This document shows, in pieces, positions 18,683 through 26,649 of a DNA stretch of 27,102 nucleotides. Positions within the stretch are counted from its first letter, which is position 1. Every line of letters begins with the position of its first letter. A program made the translations under genes and the position numbers. Under the pieces are notes generated by a model. The model was not told the DNA's origin, ran no database searches, and saw nothing but the letters and a program-made list of their open reading frames with translations. Origin of the DNA: a virus; the IMG/VR virus record IMGVR_UViG_3300034122_000266, positions 1 to 27,102 of that record; one strand, given 5' to 3'.

Positions 18683-18702
18683 CACTGGAAAGGTAGTGCA
18701 AA

Positions 18703-19872
18703 GTGCAGATAAAGACAGTATCAGTAGAGAAACTCATCCCTTACGTCAGGAACAGTAGGACACATTCTGACGGTCAAGTAGCACAAATCGCGGCAAGTAT
18801 CAAAGAATTCGGATGGACTAACCCTATCCTTGTGGACGGGGAAAGCGGCGTTATAGCTGGTCATGGTCGGCTATTGGCTGCAAGAAAGCTAGGCCAGAAG
18901 GAAGTTCCGGTCATCGAGCTAAAGCATATGACGGAGAGCCAGAAACGGGCTTACGTTATTGCCGACAATCAATTAGCCATGAACGCAGGTTGGGATACGA
19001 CCTTGTTATCGTTGGAACTAGCCGACTTAAAGGAACAAGGGTTCGAGATGGACGTACTCGGATTCGATCCTAAAGAGCTAGATAAGCTGCTGGAGCCTGA
19101 GCAGGTAGATGGATTAACGGACGAGGATGCCGTACCTGAGACTCCGGTAGAGCCTAAGACGAAGCTAGGGGATATTTATCAACTTGGCAATCATCGGTTA
19201 ATGTGTGGGGATAGTACGAGCATTGATGCGGTAGAGAAGCTGATGGATGGCGGCAAGGCTGACGTGTTGTTTACCGACCCTCCATATGGGATTGATTTTG
19301 CTCCGCAACGTGGTACGCATGGAAAGATTCTTAACGATGCTTTAACTGGAACTGAATTTGATGACTTTCTTGATGATGTATTTGGTGCGGCATTGCTGTC
19401 AATGAAGCCAGATACATATGCGTTTGTTTGGACTGGGTGGCCTAAAATTGGAGCATTTGAGCGTTCATTAGGGAAATATTTTAAGATTCAGGCAATGCAC
19501 GTTTGGGTAAAAAATAATTTTGGCATTGGTTACTATTCTCGACCAAAACATGAGCCTTTCTACCTTTGCCTCAATGGGAAGCCTGTTTATCCAAATAAAG
19601 CACCGGCTGACGTATGGGATTTTGCTAAAGTCCAGAAAACAATTCATTCATGCGAAAAACCAGTTGGCTTAATTCAAGAGATTTTAGATGTTTACCATAA
19701 GAACAGCATAGTTTTAGATTTGTTTGGCGGCAGCGGGAGTACGCTAATTGCTTGTGAGAAAACAAATCGTCATGCAATGCTAATGGAACTAGACCCTAAA
19801 TACTGTGATGTAATAGTAAAGAGATGGGAAGATTTCACCGGCAAGAAAGCCGTACTGTTAGCAGACAGTTAA
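18703..19872 (+). CDS. ParB-domain/DNA adenine methyltransferase fusion
   Basis: 389 residues from a GTG. Residues 1-110 are a ParB/Srx-type domain (VSVEKLIPYVRNSRTHSDGQ, GVIAGHGRLLAARKLG, AYVIADNQLAMNAGWD). Residues about 155-389 form a beta-class methyltransferase: GDIYQLGNHRLMCGDS, catalytic TDPPYGIDF (192-195 DPPY), KPVGLIQEIL, then SAM-binding VLDLFGGSGSTLIACE (about 337-352). DPPY points to N6-adenine as target. The fusion is common in phages; it probably protects phage DNA or controls gene expression. No matching restriction enzyme is adjacent. The codon mix shifts to AT rich from about 19290 to 19860. Confidence 0.92.
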   Translation: MQIKTVSVEKLIPYVRNSRTHSDGQVAQIAASIKEFGWTNPILVDGESGVIAGHGRLLAARKLGQKEVPVIELKHMTESQKRAYVIADNQLAMNAGWDTTLLSLELADLKEQGFEMDVLGFDPKELDKLLEPEQVDGLTDEDAVPETPVEPKTKLGDIYQLGNHRLMCGDSTSIDAVEKLMDGGKADVLFTDPPYGIDFAPQRGTHGKILNDALTGTEFDDFLDDVFGAALLSMKPDTYAFVWTGWPKIGAFERSLGKYFKIQAMHVWVKNNFGIGYYSRPKHEPFYLCLNGKPVYPNKAPADVWDFAKVQKTIHSCEKPVGLIQEILDVYHKNSIVLDLFGGSGSTLIACEKTNRHAMLMELDPKYCDVIVKRWEDFTGKKAVLLADS

Positions 19873-19896
19873 CAGTTCCCCTTAAGAAAACAGATT

Positions 19897-20250
19897 ATGA
19901 GCCACGAGCATATTCCTAGTGAAGAAAACAAGCGGATAGTCGAGACATCGGCAGGACTAGGCTTGCCCCATGAGCAGATAGGCGCATTGATTGGCATTGA
20001 TGATAAGACGCTGCGGAAACATTATCGGACTGAGCTAGACGTAGGTAAGGCTAAAGCCAGCGCACAGATAGCCAAGACGCTGTTTAGCAAGGCTCAGGGC
20101 GGGGATACGACTGCGTTGATCTGGTGGACTAAGGCTCAGATGCGATGGGCTGAGACGCAGAAGCAAGAGGTTACTGGCGCTAACGGTGGCGCACAGGAAA
20201 TGGTCGTCCGATGGGGCGGAAAGGCTAAAGATGACGTACAAACAGACTAA
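19897..20250 (+). CDS. terS: Terminase small subunit-like DNA-binding protein
   Basis: 117 residues. The N-terminal half has a helix-turn-helix (LGLPHEQIGALIGIDDKTLR), and the middle is a Lys/Ala helix (VGKAKASAQIAKTLFSKAQG) then TTALIWWTKAQMRWAETQKQ, typical of small terminases of podo- and siphophages, ending in an acidic tail. It would recognise the packaging site and feed DNA to the large subunit at 20712. The assignment rests on fold pattern and position. Confidence 0.8.
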   Translation: MSHEHIPSEENKRIVETSAGLGLPHEQIGALIGIDDKTLRKHYRTELDVGKAKASAQIAKTLFSKAQGGDTTALIWWTKAQMRWAETQKQEVTGANGGAQEMVVRWGGKAKDDVQTD

Positions 20251-20314
20251 CTGCCCGATGTGCAGCGCGTTCCTAGTGAACAACAAGTGCTTGAACTGCG
20301 GATACGTTAAGTGA
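20231..20314 (+). CDS. 27-residue zinc-ribbon microprotein
   Basis: Frame MTYKQTNCPMCSAFLVNNKC then LNCGYVK. Two CxxC pairs (CPMC, CLNC) 9 residues apart make a complete minimal zinc ribbon. GGAAAGG lies 7 bases before the ATG, which overlaps the small terminase end by 20 bases in another frame; the stop overlaps the next GTG. Small but well supported by motif and packing. Function unknown. Confidence 0.62.
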   Translation: MTYKQTNCPMCSAFLVNNKCLNCGYVK

Positions 20315-20715
20315 CTGAGATATGGCTTCCGTTGAACCATAACCCTGATTACGAGGTAAGTAATACGGGCAAAGTCCGATCAATCGATAGGATAAAGCCG
20401 CTTTTGTCTCGCTGGGGGATGATGACAACTAGGAAACACAAGGGGAGAGAATTAAGGCCTAGTGTAGCCGGAAGTGGATATTTGACTGTGAATTTCCAAA
20501 TGCGCGGGAAAAAATACTATATCCATAGGCTTGTTGCAGAGCATTTTATTGACGGGGATAGTTCCCTTGAGGTGAATCATAAGGACGGGGATAAAAAAAA
20601 TAATTACGTTAGTAATTTGGAATGGGTAACGAGGAAGGAAAATAGCATCCACCTTACTCACGTTTTGGGCTGTAAAAAGGGTCAATTTATGTTGGGTGGT
20701 GGGCGACACACATGA
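20311..20715 (+). CDS. NUMOD4-HNH homing endonuclease
   Basis: 134 residues with a GTG start overlapping the previous stop. NUMOD4 at the N-terminus (IWLPLNHNPDYEVSNTGKVR SIDR), then YLTVNFQMRGKKYYIHRLVA, and the HNH part AEHFIDGDSSLEVNHKDGDK with NNYVSNLEWVTRKENSIHL. Such free-standing enzymes cut an intronless or empty site in a related genome and spread by repair. It sits between small and large terminase genes, a classic homing spot, and its stop overlaps the large terminase ATG. No intron is visible. Confidence 0.9.
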   Translation: MTEIWLPLNHNPDYEVSNTGKVRSIDRIKPLLSRWGMMTTRKHKGRELRPSVAGSGYLTVNFQMRGKKYYIHRLVAEHFIDGDSSLEVNHKDGDKKNNYVSNLEWVTRKENSIHLTHVLGCKKGQFMLGGGRHT

Positions 20716-21971
20716 CAAATGAGATCATTATTAACTACAGTCCAAGGGAGCAGCAGGAGGAAATCCACCATGCCATTGAGCAGCATCGTTTTACTGTGGT
20801 GGTTGCCCATCGTCGTATGGGAAAGACTGTTAGCGCAATCAATCACCTTATCAAAGCCGCGATAGAGTGCGACAAGCCTAATCCTCGGTTTGCATATATT
20901 GCACCTACCTACAGCCAAGCCAAGAGAGTCGCTTGGGATTACCTACTAGAGTACACAAGGCCGCTTAATGCAACTGCCAACATTGCTGAGTTACGGGTTG
21001 ATTTTTGGGGGCGTAGGGTTAGTCTTTATGGGTCTGACAATCCTGATAGCTTGCGCGGTCAGTATTTCGATGGCGTGGTTATCGACGAAGTTGGCGATCA
21101 GAATCCGAGAATTTGGAACGAGATCATCCGACCTGCTCTTTCCGATCGTCTTGGGTGGTGTGCTTTCATTGGTACTCCTAAAGGCGCAAATTCCTTTCAA
21201 ACTCTAGCCGATAGAGCCAAGTCCGAGGAAGGTTGGAAGTACCTAGAGTACAAGGCTAGCCAGACCAAGATACTGCCTGAGTCCGAGCTTAAAGCTGCCT
21301 ATCGAGAGATGGGAGAGGACAAGTACAACCAAGAGTTCGAGTGTTCCTTTAACGCAGCGGTCGAGGGTAGTTACTATGGGAAACTTATTAACGACCTTGA
21401 GAGGGATCATCATATTACTGATTTTCCTCGTGACGATCTGTGTCGTAGCTTTACTGCATGGGATTTGGGCATGGGTGACTCTACAGCTATATGGGTTGCT
21501 CAGGTGGTTGGAAAGGAAATTAGACTCCTTGATTGCGTCGAAAATCATGGGCAAGCGTTAGATTGGTACGTTAATTGGCTAAGAGACAACAAGTACGAGG
21601 GATTTACCCATATCCTGCCCCATGACGTACAGGTAAGGGAGCTAGGCACAGGCAAGAGCCGTAAGGAAGTCTTAGAGGAAGCAGGGCTGTCCATAACGGT
21701 TGCGCCTAGATTGCCTGTAGCTGACGGAATTCAGGCTGTGAGGAGACTATTGCCTCGGTGCTGGTTCCATCCGAGGACTAAGCAGGGGCTAGATGCCTTA
21801 CGGAACTACCGCAGGGAACACGACGAGAAACGGCAGATATTCTATGAAAAGCCGTTGCATGACTGGTCTAGCCATATGAGTGACGCTTTCAGATACCTAG
21901 CGATAGGTCTTGACGAGGGCGATAGTTCGTGGCAGACATCGTTGCCAATTTCAACGAAATGGATTGTATAA
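20712..21971 (+). CDS. terL: Terminase large subunit
   Basis: 419 residues. ATPase: VAHRRMGKT Walker A (32-39), YIAPTYSQAKRVAW, DSLRGQYFDGVVIDEVGDQ with Walker B and catalytic Glu (121-129), CAFIGTPKGAN motif III. Nuclease (RNase H fold): FTAWDLGMGDSTA with Asp251, ILPHDVQ with Asp305, and HMSDAFRYLAIGL with Asp391. The protein powers DNA packaging and cuts concatemers. It is a little short for the family but has all motifs. Near the stop, TATAAT suggests a promoter for the portal. Confidence 0.95.
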   Translation: MTNEIIINYSPREQQEEIHHAIEQHRFTVVVAHRRMGKTVSAINHLIKAAIECDKPNPRFAYIAPTYSQAKRVAWDYLLEYTRPLNATANIAELRVDFWGRRVSLYGSDNPDSLRGQYFDGVVIDEVGDQNPRIWNEIIRPALSDRLGWCAFIGTPKGANSFQTLADRAKSEEGWKYLEYKASQTKILPESELKAAYREMGEDKYNQEFECSFNAAVEGSYYGKLINDLERDHHITDFPRDDLCRSFTAWDLGMGDSTAIWVAQVVGKEIRLLDCVENHGQALDWYVNWLRDNKYEGFTHILPHDVQVRELGTGKSRKEVLEEAGLSITVAPRLPVADGIQAVRRLLPRCWFHPRTKQGLDALRNYRREHDEKRQIFYEKPLHDWSSHMSDAFRYLAIGLDEGDSSWQTSLPISTKWIV

Positions 21972-21972
21972 T
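21942..21972 (+). promoter_or_regulatory. Candidate promoter for portal/late genes
   Basis: A perfect TATAAT at 21967-21972, just at the end of the large terminase gene and 24 bases before the portal ATG. The best -35, TTGCCA at 21942-21947, has a 19-base spacer, longer than ideal. The -10 is convincing as sequence; function is uncertain. Confidence 0.4.
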
Positions 21973-21996
21973 AAGCAAAACCCATAAGGATTTGCT

Positions 21997-24123
21997 ATGA
22001 AGATGGATGAGGGTCAAATCAAGGGGATTATCGAGAATGAGATCGATAACTCCATCGGTTACATTGATACCGAGACTACGGATCAGCGATCCAAAGCACT
22101 AGAGTATTACCTGCGTTATCCGTATGGCAACGAGGTAGAAGGCCGTAGCCAGATCGTAACCGGAGAAGTAGCCGAAGCAATAGATGGATCTCTCCCGCAG
22201 CTAATACGTGTTTTTACGACAACAGAGGATATTGTCTCCTTTGAGCCTCAGACTCCAGAAGATGAGGAGTCCGCTAAACAGGCTACCGACTACTGTAACT
22301 GGGTGTTTTACCGTGAGAACGACGGTCTAATCATCCTGCATAACTGGTTCAAAGATGCGCTGATGATGAAGGTTGGCGTGGTCAAGGCGTACTGGGAAGC
22401 CAAAGAGGACGTAAATAAAGAGTCCTACAAGAACCTGACCGAGGACGAGCTAGCCCTATTGCTGTCTGATCCTGCCATTGAGGTAGTGAGCCAGAAGGTT
22501 GAGATGGTTGACGGTGGTGTGGATATGATGGGTATGCCTGTCCAGATTCCTTACTACTCGGTCAAGGTCAAGAAGGTTAAGAAGTACGGCTGCGTCAAGA
22601 TTGAGAACGTACCGCCGGAAGAATTCCTAATTAGCAAATCGGCAAGAACTATTGAGGATAGCCCGTTCGTAGCTCATCGTCGCTTGATGACTCGTTCGGA
22701 ACTCATAGCGATGGGTTTCGACAAGGACATCGTAGAGGGATTGCCTAGCTACGACGATCTTCAGTTCACGACTGAGCGTATTGCTCGATTCAGTCAGGGT
22801 GAGCAGCCGGATGAGAACATCAGCCTAGACCCAACGATGCAGGTTGTTGAGGTCTACGAGTGCTACATCAAGATCGACGTTAATGGTGATGGTATCGCTG
22901 AGTTGCGGAAGATTGTCTATTCTGGCAACGAAATCCTAGATGACGAAGAATGTGATCTAGTGCCGTTCCATAGCCTGTGTCCTATCCCGATCCCGCATAA
23001 GTTCTTTGGTCAGTCTCTAGCAGACCGGACGATGGACATCCAGCTAATCAAGTCTACGGTTACAAGACAGATGCTGGATAACCTGTACCTAACGAACAAT
23101 GCCCGTTTGGGTGTGGTTGATGGTCAGGTCAACTTGGATGATGCTCTTAATGCAACTCCGGGTGGCATTATCCGTGTTAAGTCGGCTAATGCGATTGTGC
23201 CTATCGAGGTTCCTGCTGTAACGGCTCAGGCTTTCCCATTGCTTGAGTACATGGATAGCGTTCAGGCCAAGCGTACAGGTGTTAGCGACCAGCAGCAAGG
23301 TCTTGATCCTGACGTAATGAACAACGTATCGGCTACGGCTATTGCAGCCATGATGAAGTCTAACTCTGGCAAGCTGGAGTTGATTGCTCGAATCTTTGCT
23401 GAGACAGGCGTTAAGAGCTTGTTTAAGGGGATTCTGCACCTATTGGGCAAGTATCAGGATCAGGCCAAGATTGTCCGCATGAGAGGTCGATTTGTAACGT
23501 TTGACCCTCGGACATGGACGAATCAGTACGATGTGGCGATTAACGTCGGTCTTGGTTCAGGAGATCGTGAGCAGAAGCTAGCCATGTTGCAGATGATCCT
23601 CGGAAAGCAAGAGCAGATTCTGACTCAGTTTGGCGCATCGAATCCTGTGGTATCTGTGGCTCAGTACCGCGATACCTTAGCGAGACTGATTGAATCGGCT
23701 GGTTTCAAGGATGCCAAGGCGTTTATTAACGAGATCAGTCCAGAGCAGAACGAGGCATTGTCTCAGCCACAGCCACCTGCTCCAGATGCTCAGGCTGAAG
23801 TAGCTCAGATGCTAGCTCAGGTAGAGAGAGAGAAGACCGAGGCGAAGGCTCAGATTGAGGCTGCAAAACTAGAACTGCAGAGAGAGCAACTAGAGGCAGA
23901 GTTCACCCGTAAGGGTATTGAATTGTCGATGCAGAAGGAGCGTACTGCTTCTGAGATGCGAATTAAAGAGGCTGAGTTGGCTGTTAAACAACTACAGGCT
24001 ATCTTGGCGATGGACATTGCTGACGAGGACAGCCGTAACAAACAGGCTGACATTGTCCTAAAGGCGATTAAAGAGCTAGGTAATATGAATAAGGGTATGA
24101 ATGGACAAATCCCAATGGGCTGA
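21997..24123 (+). CDS. Portal protein (P22-like)
   Basis: 708 residues, the long P22 type of portal. Recognisable are GYIDTETTDQRSKALEYYLR, GRSQIVTGEVAEAIDGSLPQ, LHNWFKDALMMKVGVVKAYW, ENVPPEEFLISKSARTIEDS, VYECYIKIDVNGDGIAELRK, FFGQSLADRTMDIQLIKSTV, and the AKRTGVSDQQQGLDPDVMNN motif. Residues about 590-690 form a Gln/Glu/Lys/Ala-rich coiled coil, matching the barrel extension of P22 portal into the capsid. It would form the 12-subunit ring through which DNA enters and leaves. GGATTTGCT precedes the ATG. Confidence 0.92.
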   Translation: MKMDEGQIKGIIENEIDNSIGYIDTETTDQRSKALEYYLRYPYGNEVEGRSQIVTGEVAEAIDGSLPQLIRVFTTTEDIVSFEPQTPEDEESAKQATDYCNWVFYRENDGLIILHNWFKDALMMKVGVVKAYWEAKEDVNKESYKNLTEDELALLLSDPAIEVVSQKVEMVDGGVDMMGMPVQIPYYSVKVKKVKKYGCVKIENVPPEEFLISKSARTIEDSPFVAHRRLMTRSELIAMGFDKDIVEGLPSYDDLQFTTERIARFSQGEQPDENISLDPTMQVVEVYECYIKIDVNGDGIAELRKIVYSGNEILDDEECDLVPFHSLCPIPIPHKFFGQSLADRTMDIQLIKSTVTRQMLDNLYLTNNARLGVVDGQVNLDDALNATPGGIIRVKSANAIVPIEVPAVTAQAFPLLEYMDSVQAKRTGVSDQQQGLDPDVMNNVSATAIAAMMKSNSGKLELIARIFAETGVKSLFKGILHLLGKYQDQAKIVRMRGRFVTFDPRTWTNQYDVAINVGLGSGDREQKLAMLQMILGKQEQILTQFGASNPVVSVAQYRDTLARLIESAGFKDAKAFINEISPEQNEALSQPQPPAPDAQAEVAQMLAQVEREKTEAKAQIEAAKLELQREQLEAEFTRKGIELSMQKERTASEMRIKEAELAVKQLQAILAMDIADEDSRNKQADIVLKAIKELGNMNKGMNGQIPMG

Positions 24124-24331
24124 ACACTTACTGAGGGATGAGGGCTTCCAGATGATGATGGAAGAACTCCGATCAGTAGAGGTCAGTAAGTTTGCGATGA
24201 GTGCTGCTAGCGAGGCTAACGTAAGGGAAGATGCTTACCACCAGCTAAGGGCATTAGAGAAGATTGAAGCCTACCTTGAAGGATTATCGGCACAGAAGCT
24301 GATAGACGAAAAGCGGCTGAAAATTTTGTAA
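24101..24331 (+). CDS. Small helical protein after portal
   Basis: 76 residues, overlapping the portal end by 23 bases in another frame; AAGGGTATGA gives a ribosome site. It is helical throughout (WAEHLLRDEGFQMMMEELRS, AYHQLRALEKIEAYLEGLSA). Small helical ORFs between portal and scaffold genes are usual in phages of this type, perhaps assisting assembly. Function unproven. Confidence 0.68.
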   Translation: MDKSQWAEHLLRDEGFQMMMEELRSVEVSKFAMSAASEANVREDAYHQLRALEKIEAYLEGLSAQKLIDEKRLKIL

Positions 24332-24336
24332 CTGAG

Positions 24337-24357
24337 TCGGGCAGTTCCCGATATAAT
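24337..24357 (+). promoter_or_regulatory. Hairpin directly joined to a TATAAT box
   Basis: TCGGG and CCCGA arms (24337-24341, 24347-24351, 5-base loop) end just where TATAAT (24352-24357) begins, 14 bases before the scaffold ATG. AACTG/CAGTT overlaps it as an alternative stem. No good -35 is at 17 bases. It could be a promoter with an operator, or a leader hairpin before the scaffold and capsid genes. Confidence 0.35.
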
Positions 24358-24371
24358 TTAGGAAACAATAT

Positions 24372-25340
24372 ATGAGCGATACTGGAAGTATGACCCCGGA
24401 AGGGAATACTCAGTTAGACGTAGGTGGTGCAGCCGACGCTATCATGGGTCTTATGGGTACGGAAGAAGGCTCCGAACAGGAACAACCTGAAACCCAACTC
24501 GAAGCCAATGATAGCGAAGCCGAATCCGAGGAATCTTACGATGAATCGGAGGTAGAACAAGATGAAGGCGAGGATGAGCAAGAGGAGCCTCCGAAATACA
24601 GGGTGAAAGCCGCTGGTGAGGAACGTGAGGTAACCCTTGATGAGCTTATCAAGTCTTATCAACTTGGCACAGACTATACGAAGAAATCGCAAGCAGTAGC
24701 TGAAGAACGCAAGGTTGTTGAGGCCGAACGCCAGCGTATCGAGGAAGCTAGGTATCTCCGCGACCAATATGCGGAACGGTTGCAGGTCATTGAGCAGATG
24801 CTTAACCAGCAGCCGGAAACTGAGAATCTGGACTATCTGAAGGAAACCGATCCAATCGGTTACGCAGTTAAGGTCGCAGAACTGTCTCAGCGGGAGAAGC
24901 AACTAGCCCAAGTTCGAGCAGAACAGGCTAGGATTTATGAGCAGCAACAGAGGGAGCAGCAGGAGCAACTTGGTCAGGTAGTACAGGCTGAGTCTCGTAA
25001 GCTGGCAGAGGTAATCCCTGAGTATGCTGACCCGCAGAAGGGCGAGACATTACGTCGTGAACTCCGTGAATTCGGAATGAAGGCGGGATTCTCAGATCAG
25101 GAATTAGCGAATGTTTATGATTCGCGAGCAGTATTAACGTTGTGGAAGGCAATGCAGTACGACAAGCTACAGTCTGCAAAGCCGGGAATCACGAAGAAGG
25201 TTAACGAGGCTCCGAAGGTAATGAAGTCGGGAGTTTCACAGCCTCGTGATAGCAGCGACGAGATGAAGAAACTTAAGGCTAGGGCAAAGCAGACCGGAAG
25301 GGTCGCTGATGCCGCTAAAGCATTTGAACGTTTTTTATAA
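24372..25340 (+). CDS. Scaffolding protein
   Basis: 322 residues. The N-terminal 75 residues are very acidic and disordered (Glu, Asp, Ser runs such as EEGSEQEQPE). A short beta/helix part (YRVKAAGEEREVTLDELIKS, YTKKSQAVAEERKVVEAERQ) follows, and then a long Gln/Glu/Arg coiled coil (about 110-215, QREKQLAQVRAEQARIYEQQ). A helical C-terminus with a basic end (MKKLKARAKQTGRVADAAKA) is the usual capsid-binding tail. It lies directly before the major capsid gene, the standard place. It should guide procapsid assembly and then leave. Confidence 0.88.
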   Translation: MSDTGSMTPEGNTQLDVGGAADAIMGLMGTEEGSEQEQPETQLEANDSEAESEESYDESEVEQDEGEDEQEEPPKYRVKAAGEEREVTLDELIKSYQLGTDYTKKSQAVAEERKVVEAERQRIEEARYLRDQYAERLQVIEQMLNQQPETENLDYLKETDPIGYAVKVAELSQREKQLAQVRAEQARIYEQQQREQQEQLGQVVQAESRKLAEVIPEYADPQKGETLRRELREFGMKAGFSDQELANVYDSRAVLTLWKAMQYDKLQSAKPGITKKVNEAPKVMKSGVSQPRDSSDEMKKLKARAKQTGRVADAAKAFERFL

Positions 25341-25349
25341 GGAACTATC

Positions 25350-26294
25350 ATGCCTACATTTACAGCACATACCGCGATTGGTCAGCGGGAAGATTTGACC
25401 GACATCATCTATGACATCTCGCCAACTGAGACACCATTCATGTCTTCGATTGGCAAGACCAAAGCTACTGCCGTGTATCACGAGTGGCAGACTGACTCGC
25501 TGGCTGCTGCTACTACTGCTAACGCTGCGATTGAAGGTGCTGACGCTACATCGGCAACTCTGGCTCCTACCGTTCGCCTTGGTAACTACACCCAGATCAT
25601 CCAGAAGACCGTTCAGGTTTCTGGTACTTTGGACACAGTAAACAAGGCTGGTCGTAAGTCCGAAAAGGCTTATCAGTTGGCTAAGGCTTCTGCTGAACTG
25701 AAGCGCGATCTGGAGACTATCCTGCTGGCTAACCAAGGTCGTTCGGCTGGTACATCGACTATCGCTCGTAAGCTCGGTTCGATCCTGTCGTGGATCAAGA
25801 CTAACTCGGACAAGGCTTCTGACGGTTCCGATCCAGCAACTATCGGCGTATCGACTCGTACTGACGGTACTCAGCGTACCTTCACCGAGGCTCTGCTGAA
25901 GACTGTTGTTTCGGAAGTGTATGTCTCCGGTGGTTCGCCGAAGATTCTGATGGTTGGTGCTGCTGGTAAGCAGAAGGTATCGTCGTTTGCTGGTATCGCT
26001 GCACAGCGTTACATGGCTCCCGGCAATACTCCGACCACTATTATCGGTGCGGCTGACGTTTATATGTCGGACTTTGGCACGATGTCGGTTGTTCCTAACC
26101 GCTTCATGCGTACCCGTGATGCTCTGATCCTTGATCCTGAGTACGCAGCACTTGCTTATCTCCGTCCATTCCAGACTAATGATCTGGCTAAGACTGGTGA
26201 CAGCGAGAATACTCAGCTTCTGGCTGAAGTTACTCTGGAAGTCAAGAACGAAGCTGCTCATGGCATCGTTGCTGACCTAGATATGGCTCTGTAA
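25350..26294 (+). CDS. Major capsid protein (SU10/DUF5309-like, HK97 fold)
   Basis: 314 residues, with AAGGAACTATC before the ATG. The family opening MPTFTAHTAIGQREDLTDII, then SPTETPFMSSIGKTKATAVY, YHEWQTDSLAAA and LGNYTQIIQKTVQVSGTLD are typical of the SU10-type capsid group. FTEALLKTVVSEVYVSGGSP, KILMVGAAGKQKVSSFAG and the late DFGTMSVVPNRFMRTRDALI and DPEYAALAYLRPFQT complete the pattern. It forms the icosahedral shell. Codons use more G and C at third positions than most neighbours, as expected for a highly expressed gene. A stable hairpin follows the stop. Confidence 0.93.
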   Translation: MPTFTAHTAIGQREDLTDIIYDISPTETPFMSSIGKTKATAVYHEWQTDSLAAATTANAAIEGADATSATLAPTVRLGNYTQIIQKTVQVSGTLDTVNKAGRKSEKAYQLAKASAELKRDLETILLANQGRSAGTSTIARKLGSILSWIKTNSDKASDGSDPATIGVSTRTDGTQRTFTEALLKTVVSEVYVSGGSPKILMVGAAGKQKVSSFAGIAAQRYMAPGNTPTTIIGAADVYMSDFGTMSVVPNRFMRTRDALILDPEYAALAYLRPFQTNDLAKTGDSENTQLLAEVTLEVKNEAAHGIVADLDMAL

Positions 26295-26305
26295 TAAGTA
26301 GCAAC

Positions 26306-26331
26306 TCTCCCCTGCCTGATGGTGGGGGAGA
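26306..26331 (+). terminator. Stem-loop after the major capsid gene
   Basis: TCTCCCC and GGGGAGA arms, extended inward by T.G and GCC/GGT pairs, make an 11-bp stem with TGAT loop. No T-run follows (ACTACGAAAGG), so it is not a strong intrinsic terminator; it may protect the capsid mRNA 3' end or give partial termination. Confidence 0.55.
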
Positions 26332-26346
26332 ACTACGAAAGGATTT

Positions 26347-26649
26347 ATGAGTACTCCGATACGGACTCAGACAGCATTTGAAGACGGTGATGGTGGGATT
26401 GTCATCGAGACTAAGCAGGATGTAACCGAGATTATTGAGGCCAATAAGCGACAACTGGACTTTGACAAATCTCGACAAGGACACCTAAACGAGCTTCATC
26501 ACGTAGCCAGAATACCCTTTACGGTGATTGACGTACTGAATCAGCAAGGGATTATGAAGGGCTTTAACGTGGTGGATGAGATCGGATTTGCTAGGTGGCT
26601 GAACGATCCTGATAATGCTGTCTGGAAAACGTACCGGGGAACTGTATGA
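26347..26649 (+). CDS. Small hypothetical structural-region protein
   Basis: 100 residues, ATG after GAAAGGATTT. A polar N-terminus (PIRTQTAFEDGDGGIVIETK) precedes a helix and a beta/helix end (FTVIDVLNQQGIMKGFNVVD, IGFARWLNDPDNAVWKTYRG). Genes of this size following SU10-type capsid genes are usual but I cannot name the family. Its stop overlaps the next ATG. It is likely transcribed with the capsid gene at lower level because of the hairpin. Confidence 0.68.
   Translation: MSTPIRTQTAFEDGDGGIVIETKQDVTEIIEANKRQLDFDKSRQGHLNELHHVARIPFTVIDVLNQQGIMKGFNVVDEIGFARWLNDPDNAVWKTYRGTV

Noticed and set aside
24414-24902. 162-residue minus-strand frame opposite scaffold gene
   Set aside because: Antisense to the acidic coiled coil; the Leu/Phe runs are simply the complement of Glu/Lys codons.
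25335-26261. 308-residue frame on the minus strand opposite the capsid gene
   Set aside because: It lies wholly antisense to a clear capsid gene, is low in complexity (Ser, Arg, Leu) and has no ribosome site or family motif; codon bias of the capsid gene explains it.
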